A stretch of 64,000 nucleotides of DNA from Bacteroidota bacterium (GTDB lineage Bacteria > Bacteroidota > Bacteroidia > NS11-12g > UBA9320), in assembly GCA_947468275.1 (NCBI GenBank), contig CANIKO010000012.1, positions 1-64,000 of the forward strand. Reading direction: 5' to 3'. The notes beneath the pieces were generated by a model. That model saw only the letters and a program-made list of their open reading frames with translations, searched no databases and was not told the DNA's origin. The translations under genes were made by a program, and so were the position numbers. Below are positions 1 through 9,099 of this stretch, one piece after another. Within the stretch, counting starts at the first letter, position 1; each line of letters starts with the position of its first letter.

Positions 1-106
1 AGTTTTTAGAATTTAGCAAGTGAAACACTCTGTTGACCAGGAGCAATTCCCAAATGAAAATTTTATGTCAAATGCTGGTATTCTCTGTCAGGCAGCTACA
101 ACTGAC

Positions 107-231
107 CTCTAACAAAGATCTGCTTCCATCCGGGTGATGGTATTTGGATTTCTAATAATTGATTAACTTTGTGTAACGATATTTATAAAATGATGCGTTC
201 CCGGCCGGCAGCAGGCCTTGGACCGTTATAG
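107..231 (+). repeat. attC-like recombination site 1
   Basis: The left core CTCTAAC lies at 107-113 and the right core GTTATAG at 225-231. Between them the arm at 117-134 is complementary to 200-217 in 13 of 18 positions plus wobble pairs, giving an imperfect hairpin with a long loop. The left core differs by one base from the complement of the right core. That is expected if the left core belongs to the upstream cassette, whose start should then read GTTAGAGGTCA. This is the weakest of the six sites, and its loop does not show the clear TTTGTG repeats of the others. Confidence 0.5.
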
Positions 232-286
232 CCAATTGCAAAAGACCACAACAGTACAACTACAATTAATTTAAAAATATAAATAC

Positions 287-787
287 ATGAAAAAAATATC
301 AATAATTTTAATTATTTCAGTTCTTTTTGTAACATTCAATGCATGTGATAAGCCTTGTAATGAAAATTTGAGAATTGGCGAAATCATTCAAATTCCTATA
401 CTATTCAATGGTTTTAGCCTTTCGGAAATAGACAATATAATTATTTATCGTGTGGACAAATCAGGAATTAATACAATTGACACTTTCTTATTAAGAGATA
501 TTCTTTGGGCGAATTCAGCTCGTACTACAAATGAAATAATTACGGACAAAAAACCTGGAAAGGTAGCTGGTAGTTATGATGAATATGAAAGTTATTTTGA
601 TAAGTGTGATTTGATTTTTGAATGGCAGAATGGGAAAGACACTCTTTCTAATTTTGAAATTACTAAATCACAAGAAAGCATAAAAGTATGTAATAAAAAT
701 GATCCAAATGTGCAAATCGACAAATTCTCATTTGTTCATAAGGGCAAAATTATCGCTAAAAATGAACAAATTCAAATAAGCAAATAA
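287..787 (+). CDS. Small lipoprotein of unknown function (cassette gene)
   Basis: The 166-residue product begins with a lysine-rich N terminus and a hydrophobic stretch ending in FNACDK, a likely lipoprotein signal with the lipidated cysteine near residue 20. It is therefore probably anchored to a membrane facing the periplasm or the outside. The mature part has several cysteines (CDKPC early, two later) and no domain I recognise. It is the only gene between attC-like sites 1 and 2, starting about 60 bp after the first core and ending about 55 bp before the second site. This is the geometry of a single-gene cassette. The ATG at 287 is preceded by an AT-rich stretch with no Shine-Dalgarno, which is normal in Bacteroidota. 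Confidence 0.75.
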   Translation: MKKISIILIISVLFVTFNACDKPCNENLRIGEIIQIPILFNGFSLSEIDNIIIYRVDKSGINTIDTFLLRDILWANSARTTNEIITDKKPGKVAGSYDEYESYFDKCDLIFEWQNGKDTLSNFEITKSQESIKVCNKNDPNVQIDKFSFVHKGKIIAKNEQIQISK

Positions 788-842
788 TATTAATTTTTTG
801 AAACACTATAAATTTAACAGTGGAATGAAAACAGAACAACTG

Positions 843-977
843 GCTATAACATGGGTTTGGCAAAAGTGGGGCTTTAGTACTTGTCTGAACATTTGTACTT
901 TCTATTAGCTTTTGTAATAAATTTGAACTTTAGTACTTTCTAAACCCCACCTTCGCCAAGCCCAAAAACGTTATAGC
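843..977 (+). repeat. attC-like recombination site 2
   Basis: The left core GCTATAAC is at 843-850 and the right core GTTATAGC at 970-977. The stem pairs GGGTTTGGC (853-861) with GCCAAGCCC (955-963), and GTGGGG (866-871) with CCCCAC (945-950). The small unpaired AAAA/CTT bulge between the two helices resembles the spacers of attC stems. The loop (872-944) contains four degenerate TTTGTACTTT-like repeats spaced about 18-20 bp. Stem sequences match those of site 4 at 31419-31556, so two stem families exist in the window. Confidence 0.75.
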
Positions 978-987
978 AATATTTTCC

Positions 988-1061
988 TTATCAGTCGGTA
1001 TCCCAAGCAAACGAAAACCTAACCCTTATATATATCTTCGAATGAAGTCCCCGACTGATAA
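988..1061. repeat. 11-bp inverted repeat beside array 1
   Basis: TTATCAGTCGG at 988-998 is the perfect reverse complement of 1051-1061, with about 52 bp between. It lies between the last attC-like core and lnt. It may be a remnant of another site or a chance or transcription-related dyad. Nothing else is recognised between 978 and 1136. Confidence 0.35.
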
Positions 1062-1136
1062 AATTAAAGAGACAATGCAACCCAAATAAAAACCATAACC
1101 TCAAAAAACTGATTGGCCAAAGCCCTACTATGACTT

Positions 1137-2756
1137 TTGCAACCAATAAAACCTTTGAACTTTGAAAAGGATATATGCCCCTTTTCCTATCTTTGCCCGC
1201 ACTTGAAAAAACAATTTCTTTTAATTCTTCTGTCACCGCTTATCCTCACTGCAGGCTGGCCGCCGTTTTATACCGGTTTTTTGCTGTTAGTTGGGTTTGT
1301 TCCTTTGCTGCTACTGGAACAGGAAACCCAAAAATGGTTTGGCTTAAAAGTATATTTTTCGCTTTTGCTCTGGAATATTGGCACTACTTGGTGGGTTTGG
1401 TTTGCCTCGCCCCAAGGCTGCATTGCCATGCTGCTGGCCAATTCGGGACTGATGTTGCTTCCTTTTGTTTTTTATCGAAGGGTAAAAAAATACTTTGGCT
1501 TAGAAACAGGTTTGGTGGCCTGGATTATAAGTTGGCTCAGCATGGAATATTTGCACCTCAACTGGGAAATTGCTTACCCATGGCTCAATCTTGGCAACGG
1601 GCTGGCGGCACTTCCACAAACTATTCAATGGTATGAATACACCGGAACATTGGGCGGAACTTTATGGATCTTGATAGCAAATGCTTTGGTTTTTAAACTG
1701 TATTTAAACTCAAACAAAAAAAACCGATGGATGGTGGCATCCGTAGTTATAGTTCCTGTAATTATTTCTTTGGTTATTTTGTTTACTTATCCTGCCGACA
1801 ATAAAGGTGCTTCGTATAAGGCAGTTGTTGTTCAACCCAATATTGACCCTTATCAAAAATTTGAAACGGAAGACCCAAAAACTGAAGTAAACTACTTTAC
1901 AAAAATGGCCGAAAAACAATTGGATGCATCTACCGAGTTTGTGTTATTTCCCGAAACCGGAATGACTGAAAACTGCGAGCAGCAATATATAAATAGCAGC
2001 CTTACCTATTCTCTTTTAAAAGATTGGCTCAAAAAATATCCGAATCTCACCTTAATTTCAGGTAGCAATACCTATCGTTTTTTTGATTCAACCAACCGCA
2101 CTTCCACAGCCCGCAGGCATTATTCAGGCAAATATTACGATGTTTACAATTCGTCCATAGTGATGAACAAAGATGGAGTAAACGATATTTATCGCAAATC
2201 AAAACTAGTGCCGGGAGTAGAAAAAATGCCTTATACCAAGGTGTTTAGTTTTCTCGAAAATTATGCCATCGACTTGGGCGGCATTAGCGGCAGCTTGGGC
2301 GAAGACACCGTGGCAAGAGTTTTTTATTCAAACCATAAAATTGGGGCTGCACCGCTCATTTGTTACGAAACTATTTTTGGAGAGTACGTTTCCCAATTTG
2401 TAAAAAACGGCGCCAATGTTATATTTATTTTAACCAACGATGGCTGGTGGGGCGATACACCGGGCTACAAACATCATAAACTTTATGCCCGATTGCGAGC
2501 CATTGAAAACCGAAGAGATGTAGTGCGTTGCACCAACACTGGCACCAGTTGCGTAATTGATAAAAAAGGAACCATTAGCGGCGAAACCGCTTGGTGGCAG
2601 CCGGCCACAATGACTTATACCATTCATCCATCGAGCACTCTTACTTTTTATACCCAACATGGCGACTATATTGGTAAAATGGCGGCATGGCTTTTTAGTA
2701 TTGTATTAATTATGTCAATTGCAGGAAAAAGTATAAGTAGAAAAATTTATTCCTAA
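1137..2756 (+). CDS. lnt: Apolipoprotein N-acyltransferase
   Basis: Lnt transfers the third acyl chain onto the lipidated N-terminal cysteine of lipoproteins in the inner membrane. The protein has an N-terminal block of about six hydrophobic segments, then a nitrilase-fold domain. Numbered from 1137, the catalytic triad is visible as Glu273 (FPETG), Lys354 (YRKSK) and Cys409 (LICYE). A last membrane segment follows at the C terminus. No in-frame ATG exists. The first TTG is at 1137, but a promoter -7 box at 1188-1195 and the natural-looking N terminus LKKQFLLILLSP make the TTG at 1203 the more likely start (517 aa, normal for the family). It is the first gene of a co-directional run with porZ, which starts 20 bp after the stop. 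Confidence 0.92.
   Translation: MQPIKPLNFEKDICPFSYLCPHLKKQFLLILLSPLILTAGWPPFYTGFLLLVGFVPLLLLEQETQKWFGLKVYFSLLLWNIGTTWWVWFASPQGCIAMLLANSGLMLLPFVFYRRVKKYFGLETGLVAWIISWLSMEYLHLNWEIAYPWLNLGNGLAALPQTIQWYEYTGTLGGTLWILIANALVFKLYLNSNKKNRWMVASVVIVPVIISLVILFTYPADNKGASYKAVVVQPNIDPYQKFETEDPKTEVNYFTKMAEKQLDASTEFVLFPETGMTENCEQQYINSSLTYSLLKDWLKKYPNLTLISGSNTYRFFDSTNRTSTARRHYSGKYYDVYNSSIVMNKDGVNDIYRKSKLVPGVEKMPYTKVFSFLENYAIDLGGISGSLGEDTVARVFYSNHKIGAAPLICYETIFGEYVSQFVKNGANVIFILTNDGWWGDTPGYKHHKLYARLRAIENRRDVVRCTNTGTSCVIDKKGTISGETAWWQPATMTYTIHPSSTLTFYTQHGDYIGKMAAWLFSIVLIMSIAGKSISRKIYS
1161..1195 (+). promoter_or_regulatory. Bacteroidota-type promoter of lnt operon
   Basis: TTTG at 1161-1164 (and 1154-1157) and TATCTTTG at 1188-1195 match the Bacteroidota consensus TTTG-N19-23-TAnnTTTG. 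The -7 box ends 7 bp before a TTG codon at 1203, which would give an almost leaderless mRNA. This supports the later start for Lnt. Confidence 0.5.
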
Positions 2757-2776
2757 ATTTACCGTTCTATCCAGTA

Positions 2777-5044
2777 ATGACCAAATATTTAAATATTATT
2801 CTTTTACTTCTTCTTGTGCCCGTTACCATTTTGGCGCAAAAAACCCACTACAACGGGGTGGGACGATGGCGAACCCATTTTCCATACAAGGATGTAAAAC
2901 AAGTTCAGGAAGCGGGTGAATTTATTTTTGTATTGCCCGAAAAAGGATTTTTTACCTACCACCAACCCAGCGGTGAAATAAGCGTTTACTCCAAAGTAAA
3001 TGGCTTTAGCGATATTGATGTATCAATAATGAGATACATTGAACCGCTTAACAAAATGGTATTTGTATATGCTTCAGGTAGCATTGATATACTTGACTTA
3101 AAAACTAATAATATTCAAAATATTCCGGACATACTTCGAAAAAGTATCTTGGGCGAAAAAGCTTTTTATGATCTTCAATATTTTGATGGCAAAGCTTATC
3201 TGTCAAGCAGTATGGGCATTATTGTTATTGATATTAATAAACTTGAAATCAGCGATTCATATCAAAATATTGGCCCTTCAGGAACAGTGGTTTCGGTATA
3301 TTCAACCATGCGATATAATGACCATCTTTATGCCGGAACCAATAAAGGAATATTGCGGGCTAAAGCTACAGGAAGTAACCTGAGTGATTTTCAAAATTGG
3401 CAAACCGTTAAACCCGGATTGGAAAGCAAACTGCTTCGTGTTTTTGACGGAAAATTATATGCAGTAAATGATTCTGTATATCAAAACTACGATGATAATT
3501 CAGGTAATATTTGGAACACAGTAAGAGGAAATACTATTAAAAATGTAGTAAGTCTTGAATTGTGTCATAATCAACTTATAGAAACCCATTGGGGTGGATA
3601 TATAATATCAAAACCCGGAGGAAGCATTGATAGTATTCGTGAAAATGCCGTGGCGTGTGGAATTTTGGATGCCAATAATTTGTTATGGACCGGTGGAACA
3701 GGCTTAGGATTTTTTAATATAAAACCCAACGGCAGTTATGGCTATTTTGGAATAAATGGCCCTAATAGCATTACCACAAATACCATAGCCGGCTGGAATG
3801 ATGAAGTATGGGTGACAAGTGGTGGCCCCGGCTTTGTGTATGGACCCACTTTTAACGGAGCAGGATATTATCATTTTAAAGAAAACACTTGGGAAAACCG
3901 ACCCAATACTCCTCAGGAATTATTGTCGATGTATGATTTTACAAGTATTGCCATAAATAAAGCTACCGGTGAAACCTGGCTGGGAAGTCATGCCACAGGA
4001 ATTGCACGATTTCAAAATGGAAAGTTTGTTGAACGATTTGATACTTATAACAGCACATTAAGAAAACAAGCAGGTTTGTATACCATCGTTCCGGGTTTGT
4101 CATTGGATAGCAAAGGAAATCTATGGGCTGCCAATTATGATGTAGATAGTTGCGTATCGGTAAGATATACCAATGGCAAATGGCAATCCTATAAATTAAG
4201 TATGAACTCCGTAGGCGAAATGGTAATTGATGATTTAGACCAAAAATGGATGGCAACTCCACGTATTGGCAGTTCGGGGATTATAGTTTTTAAAGAAGCC
4301 ACCAAAGGGGTGCCTCAGCGGCAACGGTTATTAATGAAAGGCAAAGGTGTTGGCGATTTGCCATCCAATCGCGTAAATGCGATAATTATAGATAAAGACA
4401 ATGAAATATGGATTGGCACTGATGAGGGTTTGGCTGTTTTTTTCAATCCCCTTCGTGCCTTTGATACCGAAGAAGATGCGCAACGGATAATTGTAGACCA
4501 AAACGGTGTGGTGGGATATTTATTAGGTACAGAGGCGATAAATGATATGTGCATTGACGGAGCCAACCGAAAATGGGTGGCTACAAATAATGGAGCCTTT
4601 TTAATTGAAAAAGACGGCACCAGTGTTTTAGAGCATTTCACAGCTGAGAACTCACCATTGCCAAGTAATGTTATAAAATCTGTTGGGGTAAATGGTGTTT
4701 CGGGTGAAGTGTTTTTTGGCACACAAAACGGTCTTATTTCTTATGGAGGTAATGCTACAGATGCCGGAAATCTCCACAGCGATGAAGTTAAAATTTATCC
4801 CAATCCAGTTTATGAAAACTATGATGGAGATATAACCATTCAAGGGCTGCCCGATTATGCCACAGTAAAAATCACGGATGTATCCGGCCGCATTATTTAT
4901 GAAACTTTATCGAACGGTGGGATAGCTACATGGAATGGTAAAATGTTTAATGGCAAAAGGCCACAAACCGGCATTTATCTTGTTATAAGTAGCAATAAGG
5001 AAGACAAAGACAGCAGAGTAAGTAAATTGCTTTTTGTGAACTAA
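2777..5044 (+). CDS. porZ: T9SS component PorZ-like two-propeller protein
   Basis: The 755-residue secreted protein has a signal peptide ending around residue 20 (TILAQ). The N-terminal region (about 20-300) resembles the PorZ beta-propeller domain, including the GRWRTHFPY stretch. A second propeller with repeated W(I/V)GT or WMAT blades (WLGSH, WAANYD, WIGTDEGLAVF, WVATNNGAFLI) runs to about 670. The C terminus, from YPNPVYEN on, is a T9SS type A sorting domain. PorZ is a surface component of the type IX attachment machinery that presents A-LPS to the PorU sortase in Porphyromonas. Here the role is inferred from family and architecture. The stop codon overlaps the start of the next gene by one base, so translation is probably coupled. 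Confidence 0.85.
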   Translation: MTKYLNIILLLLLVPVTILAQKTHYNGVGRWRTHFPYKDVKQVQEAGEFIFVLPEKGFFTYHQPSGEISVYSKVNGFSDIDVSIMRYIEPLNKMVFVYASGSIDILDLKTNNIQNIPDILRKSILGEKAFYDLQYFDGKAYLSSSMGIIVIDINKLEISDSYQNIGPSGTVVSVYSTMRYNDHLYAGTNKGILRAKATGSNLSDFQNWQTVKPGLESKLLRVFDGKLYAVNDSVYQNYDDNSGNIWNTVRGNTIKNVVSLELCHNQLIETHWGGYIISKPGGSIDSIRENAVACGILDANNLLWTGGTGLGFFNIKPNGSYGYFGINGPNSITTNTIAGWNDEVWVTSGGPGFVYGPTFNGAGYYHFKENTWENRPNTPQELLSMYDFTSIAINKATGETWLGSHATGIARFQNGKFVERFDTYNSTLRKQAGLYTIVPGLSLDSKGNLWAANYDVDSCVSVRYTNGKWQSYKLSMNSVGEMVIDDLDQKWMATPRIGSSGIIVFKEATKGVPQRQRLLMKGKGVGDLPSNRVNAIIIDKDNEIWIGTDEGLAVFFNPLRAFDTEEDAQRIIVDQNGVVGYLLGTEAINDMCIDGANRKWVATNNGAFLIEKDGTSVLEHFTAENSPLPSNVIKSVGVNGVSGEVFFGTQNGLISYGGNATDAGNLHSDEVKIYPNPVYENYDGDITIQGLPDYATVKITDVSGRIIYETLSNGGIATWNGKMFNGKRPQTGIYLVISSNKEDKDSRVSKLLFVN

Positions 5045-6732
5045 TGCGAAGGTTATTTAATTATACCAACTTCCTTTTCATTGCCTTATGGTGTATTCTT
5101 TTCTTTCTATTTCAGTTTGTATCCTATACCTATTTTACAAATCAAATAATCAAATTATTGTCGATTGATGATAACCGAAGAACGGTATTTCTAAGCCTAT
5201 TCAGTCCAAAAGTTTTTTTACAACTCAAATGGTTAATTCTTTTTCTAGTTATTTTTCAAATAGCAGTTTTAATAATTAGTATAAAACAACCATTCCTCCT
5301 TCAAAAAATAAAGGATTGTTTCTCCGCAGTTTTCGAATACCCAAAATGGCTTTGGAAAAGCTTTAAAAAACTGAAGACAACTGAAAGGATAAGTTTAAGT
5401 TTATTCACAATCCTACTAATTATACAGCGTTTATGGCTCAGCAGTATTACCGATGTGATTTATGATGAAGCTTGGACATACTTAGCCTTTACCAGTAAAA
5501 ATCCTTTTGTGGCAGCTTGTTTTTATCCCACATCCAATAATCATATTTTATTTTCGCACCTTACCCAAATCACCAAATTATTGCCTTTTGATATTTTAAC
5601 AAACTTAAGGTTATCGTCTTTGATACCTAATATTTTGGCTGTTATAACGCTTTTCTTTTGCTTGCGCAAATATGTAGAGCCTTTAGCGGCATGGGTTGGA
5701 ATCATTCTCTTTGCTTTTTCATTTCCAATGGTTTATTACGGATTTGTGGCTCGTGGTTATTCCTTAATTGTTTTATTTTTTACTGTGGGTTTTTTCTCGT
5801 TGCTGGATATACTTCAGAATTTTGAAAACAAAAAAGCTTGGTATAGATTATTGATATCTTCCGCTTTAGGGTTTTACACAATTCCTATTTACTTATATCC
5901 TTTTTTAAGCTTGTTTGGTTTTTCAATGGTTTTATTTTTGGTAAATAAAAACAAAACTGCTGTTTTTAAAACTTTCCAATATGGTTTGGCCACTTGTATT
6001 CTAACATTTGCAGTTTATTCTCCTGTATTTGCGGTGAGTGGAATACAATCGGTAACGAGTAATAAATTTGTAAATTCATTAAGTATAAAGGAAGTAATGA
6101 GCGGTTTTTTAAACCATATAAATCAAACCTTTCATTTTTTCACATCAGGTAATTACGTCTATATTTTTGCTTTGGCCTTGTTTCTGGTATTTATTTTAGC
6201 ACTTAAAACAATTGAATTTAAACCTGCCATCTATCTTTCTATTTTTATGATTTTAATGGTTCCTATTTTGATTTTTATTCATAAAGTATTGCCTGTGGAA
6301 CGAACCTGGATTTATCTTTTAGTACCTTTAACTTTTGTAATAAGTTTGCTTATGAAGAATTATAAATTATCAATTTTGGCTTTGGTATTAAGTATGATTT
6401 ATTCAATATTTGTCAATTTTAACTGGACTAAACAAATGCTTTGGTACGATGAAATTTGTATTGAAGACTACATTCAAGGGCAGTATTTTTCAAACTATTT
6501 TCATACCAAAAATGCCACAATAATAACTTCCAGCCGAATGAATAGTTATTTAAAATTTAATAAGGTATTGAGAAATGAAAATTGGGAAATAGGAACTGAA
6601 AACATTAATCTATTACCTCCAGAAAGCTTCTACATTCATTACATTGAAAAGGACAGTATTGCTAGTATTCCCGGGGGTTTAAATAAAATAAAAAGCTACC
6701 ATAATTATGAATTGTATCGCGCCAACAATTAG
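5044..6732 (+). CDS. Polytopic membrane protein, GT39/ArnT-like glycosyltransferase family
   Basis: The 562-residue protein has about 11-12 hydrophobic segments and a hydrophilic C-terminal tail from about residue 470. Between TM2 and TM3 (about 135-150) lies DVIYDEAWTYLAF, an acidic DEAW motif in the first large periplasmic loop. This is the usual place of the catalytic Asp/Glu of GT-C enzymes such as the PMT/ArnT family that use lipid-linked sugars. The substrate cannot be told from sequence. It starts directly on the stop of porZ and ends 3 bp before recO, so it belongs to the same operon. A role in surface glycan or LPS synthesis would fit next to PorZ, but that is inference. Confidence 0.7.
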   Translation: MRRLFNYTNFLFIALWCILFFLFQFVSYTYFTNQIIKLLSIDDNRRTVFLSLFSPKVFLQLKWLILFLVIFQIAVLIISIKQPFLLQKIKDCFSAVFEYPKWLWKSFKKLKTTERISLSLFTILLIIQRLWLSSITDVIYDEAWTYLAFTSKNPFVAACFYPTSNNHILFSHLTQITKLLPFDILTNLRLSSLIPNILAVITLFFCLRKYVEPLAAWVGIILFAFSFPMVYYGFVARGYSLIVLFFTVGFFSLLDILQNFENKKAWYRLLISSALGFYTIPIYLYPFLSLFGFSMVLFLVNKNKTAVFKTFQYGLATCILTFAVYSPVFAVSGIQSVTSNKFVNSLSIKEVMSGFLNHINQTFHFFTSGNYVYIFALALFLVFILALKTIEFKPAIYLSIFMILMVPILIFIHKVLPVERTWIYLLVPLTFVISLLMKNYKLSILALVLSMIYSIFVNFNWTKQMLWYDEICIEDYIQGQYFSNYFHTKNATIITSSRMNSYLKFNKVLRNENWEIGTENINLLPPESFYIHYIEKDSIASIPGGLNKIKSYHNYELYRANN

Positions 6733-6735
6733 CAA

Positions 6736-7464
6736 ATGATTGTAAAAACTGAAGCGATTTGTATTAAAAATACGCGTTATGGCGAATCATCGGTAATCAG
6801 TAAAATGTTTACAATTGAATATGGTTTAAGCTCCTTTATTATTCAAGGAATAAACCGGAAATCAAGTGCAATAAGACCTTCACATATTGCTCCCGGAAAT
6901 ATTTTAGAATTAGTTATTTATCAAAAACCAAACGCCACAATTCAAAGAATAAAAGAATTAAAGGTAATTACACCCCTTCATCAGGTTCATATTGATATGG
7001 TAAAAAATGCCGTATTACAATTTATACTGGAAATAATTGCCAAAACCAACGAAGAAAATTTAAAGGATGAAATAGTTTTTAATTTTTTAAGACAAACAAT
7101 TACTGAATTAGAAGAAATGACAGAAGATATTGGTTATGCGCCATTATACTTTTTGTGCAGGTATCTTAAATTTTCAGGTTGGTTTCCTAATCTTGAACTT
7201 TTGCAGGAAGGGGATAGTTTCAATTTGAAAGAAGGCCGCTTTGCAAAAGCCGACATATTGCGAACTTCAGATGAATTAAATCAAAGCCAAAGCAAAGAAT
7301 TATATAAAATACTTTTATCTGTTCAAAACGATTCGGCACAAATAAAAACGGAAATAGGTTTTAGAAAAGACCTATTTACTGCACTCCTTAAATATTTCGA
7401 TTTTCACATTCTAAAAGGAAAACGAATTAAATCGCCTGCCATATTATCTGAGGTTTTAGCATAA
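6736..7464 (+). CDS. recO: DNA repair protein RecO
   Basis: RecO helps RecR load RecA on SSB-coated single strands in recombinational repair. The 242-residue protein has the N-terminal OB-fold (residues 1-80, with the typical KTEAICIKNTRYGESS start) and a helical C-terminal part. Length is normal for Bacteroidota, where the zinc-finger cysteines are commonly missing; only one Cys is seen near 146. Last gene of the lnt operon; a strong hairpin terminator follows at 7497-7530. Confidence 0.9.
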   Translation: MIVKTEAICIKNTRYGESSVISKMFTIEYGLSSFIIQGINRKSSAIRPSHIAPGNILELVIYQKPNATIQRIKELKVITPLHQVHIDMVKNAVLQFILEIIAKTNEENLKDEIVFNFLRQTITELEEMTEDIGYAPLYFLCRYLKFSGWFPNLELLQEGDSFNLKEGRFAKADILRTSDELNQSQSKELYKILLSVQNDSAQIKTEIGFRKDLFTALLKYFDFHILKGKRIKSPAILSEVLA

Positions 7465-7496
7465 ATATTTAGAAAAACCGAATTTCATTGGGTAAT

Positions 7497-7530
7497 AAAA
7501 AGGGGAGATAATAAATTATCTCCCCTTTTT
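7497..7530. terminator. Bidirectional terminator between recO and the OmpA-like gene
   Basis: A perfect 15-bp stem pairs 7497-7511 with 7516-7530, has a 4-base loop, and has runs of A and T at the ends. This serves both converging genes. Confidence 0.9.
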
Positions 7531-7548
7531 AATTATTTTCAAATCTAA

Positions 7549-8970
7549 TTATTTCTTAGCTTTAATATCTATTCGCTGTTTAGAGTATTTACCACCCATT
7601 GTTTCTGGCTTAGTTTGTATATTAAACTTGCTTCTAGGTATTCCAAAATTAGTTACCAAGTATTCAATAACAACGTTTGTTTTAGATCTAGCACTCTGCT
7701 CTGATGATTTATTCATACCGTAATAACCAATAATATCAATGGATAAATCAGGACATTGCAGCAATTTAGTTCCTATTAAATAAATCGCAGTAAATGCTTC
7801 AGGCCTAAATTCATTATCTTCATCAACAAAAACCGATGGTAAAACCACATCATTACAATCGCAACATGAAGCACCTGAACTCGATCCATTTTTTATTTCC
7901 ACTTTTCTTCCGGATTTATCTACTAAACTTCCTGCAGGTGTATCAGCCTCTTCATCTCTACAATCAGGAACACCGTCATTATCTTCATCATATGCAACAC
8001 CTTTTTCATCAACCTGTTCGCATGAAGAAAGGACTTCATCATCTCTATAATCAGGCACTTTATCCTTATCTGAATCAACGGCTACACCATTTCCATAGAC
8101 CTGAGCGCCTTTAGGAGTAGCAGGTTCAGCATCAAATCTGTCTGCAACACCATCGCTATCAGAATCGTTCACCCCAGTTTCCTTTTCTAAAATCATTTTT
8201 TGTGTAGGACTTATCCAATCCATATGCTGGGTCTTATCATCGGTTTTTCCGAGTTTATAACTTGCATGTATTAATCCAAGCATTGAATATGAATCAAAAG
8301 CTCTGTTTGGCCAGACAGGAAAACTATAAGCATCTATCAAATCTTTTTTTGTAAGATTATATTTATATTCAATTCCTAAATCTATTTTGTTATTTATTTT
8401 TTTTGAAAAACCAAATCCGATTGGGACTTTGGAGTTATAACCTTTATAAGAGTATGTTGTATCAGATGAAGTTTTACCATTAAACTTTTTAAGTGGGCTA
8501 ATCAATTTACCTGAGCTATTATTATGCATAAATCCCATCCCTGCAAAAAGATAAAAATGCCAAGATCTTGGCTTTCGAACGTAGGACATATTGCCCATTA
8601 CTAATTGAGCTGTAGCTTCTACATCCCAATATTTATTTTTAAAATTATAATTCTCACCTATTTGATTTTTATCCCAAGAGTTACCAAAACCGCTTAATGA
8701 AAGCTTGCTTTTATCCCTACTTCCTTTGAGAGTTCCAAAATTACCACCCATGCACAAACTTAATGCAGGTGAAAACGAATACTTATAACCTAATCCTGCA
8801 AAAAAACCAGGTTTGGTTTGATCGGCATCTCCATGAAAAATAGTTGGTCCTAAATTAATTTGAAGCGAGCTCCTTCTAACGGGTTGGTAGGCATCATAAT
8901 AAGCGGGTTGTTTTTGAGCCATTCCTGACAAGGAAAGACCAATTAGAAGAAAAAGAATAATTTTTTTCAT
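7549..8970 (-). CDS. OmpA family outer-membrane protein with TSP3 repeats
   Basis: The 473-residue protein has a signal peptide (cleavage near GMAQKQ, about residue 19) and an N-terminal eight-stranded barrel-like region (about 30-245, GLGYKYSF, GFGFSKK). Calcium-binding thrombospondin type 3 repeats follow (about 265-350, DSDSDGVADRFD, DSDKDKVPDYRD, DEDNDGVPDCRD). A C-terminal OmpA-like peptidoglycan-binding domain includes the SEQSARSKTNVVIEYL helix. It probably links outer membrane and wall. Monocistronic, convergent with recO. The four Cys of CCDCND and nearby are between the repeats and the OmpA domain. Confidence 0.85.
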   Translation of the reverse strand: MKKIILFLLIGLSLSGMAQKQPAYYDAYQPVRRSSLQINLGPTIFHGDADQTKPGFFAGLGYKYSFSPALSLCMGGNFGTLKGSRDKSKLSLSGFGNSWDKNQIGENYNFKNKYWDVEATAQLVMGNMSYVRKPRSWHFYLFAGMGFMHNNSSGKLISPLKKFNGKTSSDTTYSYKGYNSKVPIGFGFSKKINNKIDLGIEYKYNLTKKDLIDAYSFPVWPNRAFDSYSMLGLIHASYKLGKTDDKTQHMDWISPTQKMILEKETGVNDSDSDGVADRFDAEPATPKGAQVYGNGVAVDSDKDKVPDYRDDEVLSSCEQVDEKGVAYDEDNDGVPDCRDEEADTPAGSLVDKSGRKVEIKNGSSSGASCCDCNDVVLPSVFVDEDNEFRPEAFTAIYLIGTKLLQCPDLSIDIIGYYGMNKSSEQSARSKTNVVIEYLVTNFGIPRSKFNIQTKPETMGGKYSKQRIDIKAKK

Positions 8971-9099
8971 AGTCAGTATCTAATAGTATTACAAATTTAA
9001 ATGTTAAATTTATTAAAAAACAATCTTTTCATATTAAATTGTTACATAAACGCATTTAAATGTTATTAAGTGACTAGTAATTTTAAATTATTTTTTTAA

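Larger units (their letters stand above)
1..977 (+). mobile_element. Integron-like cassette array fragment without nearby integrase (right end of an array)
   Basis: Two attC-like hairpin sites (107-231 and 843-977) bracket one lipoprotein gene at 287-787. The inferred cassette is 226-970. The 14 bases starting at the right core of the first site (225-238) are the reverse complement, with one mismatch, of the 14 bases ending at the left core of the second site (837-850). This is the signature of a circularised cassette. The first 106 bases would be the tail of another cassette lying outside the window. I see no gene in that tail. No recombinase gene lies near; the only candidate is at 23139-24221, so this would be a cluster of attC sites lacking an integrase. 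That it is the end of the array is inferred from the housekeeping gene lnt starting soon after. Confidence 0.65.

Noticed and set aside
991-1236. Reverse-strand reading frame of 81 codons
   Set aside because: It overlaps the lnt start and promoter, has no family resemblance and lacks coding character.
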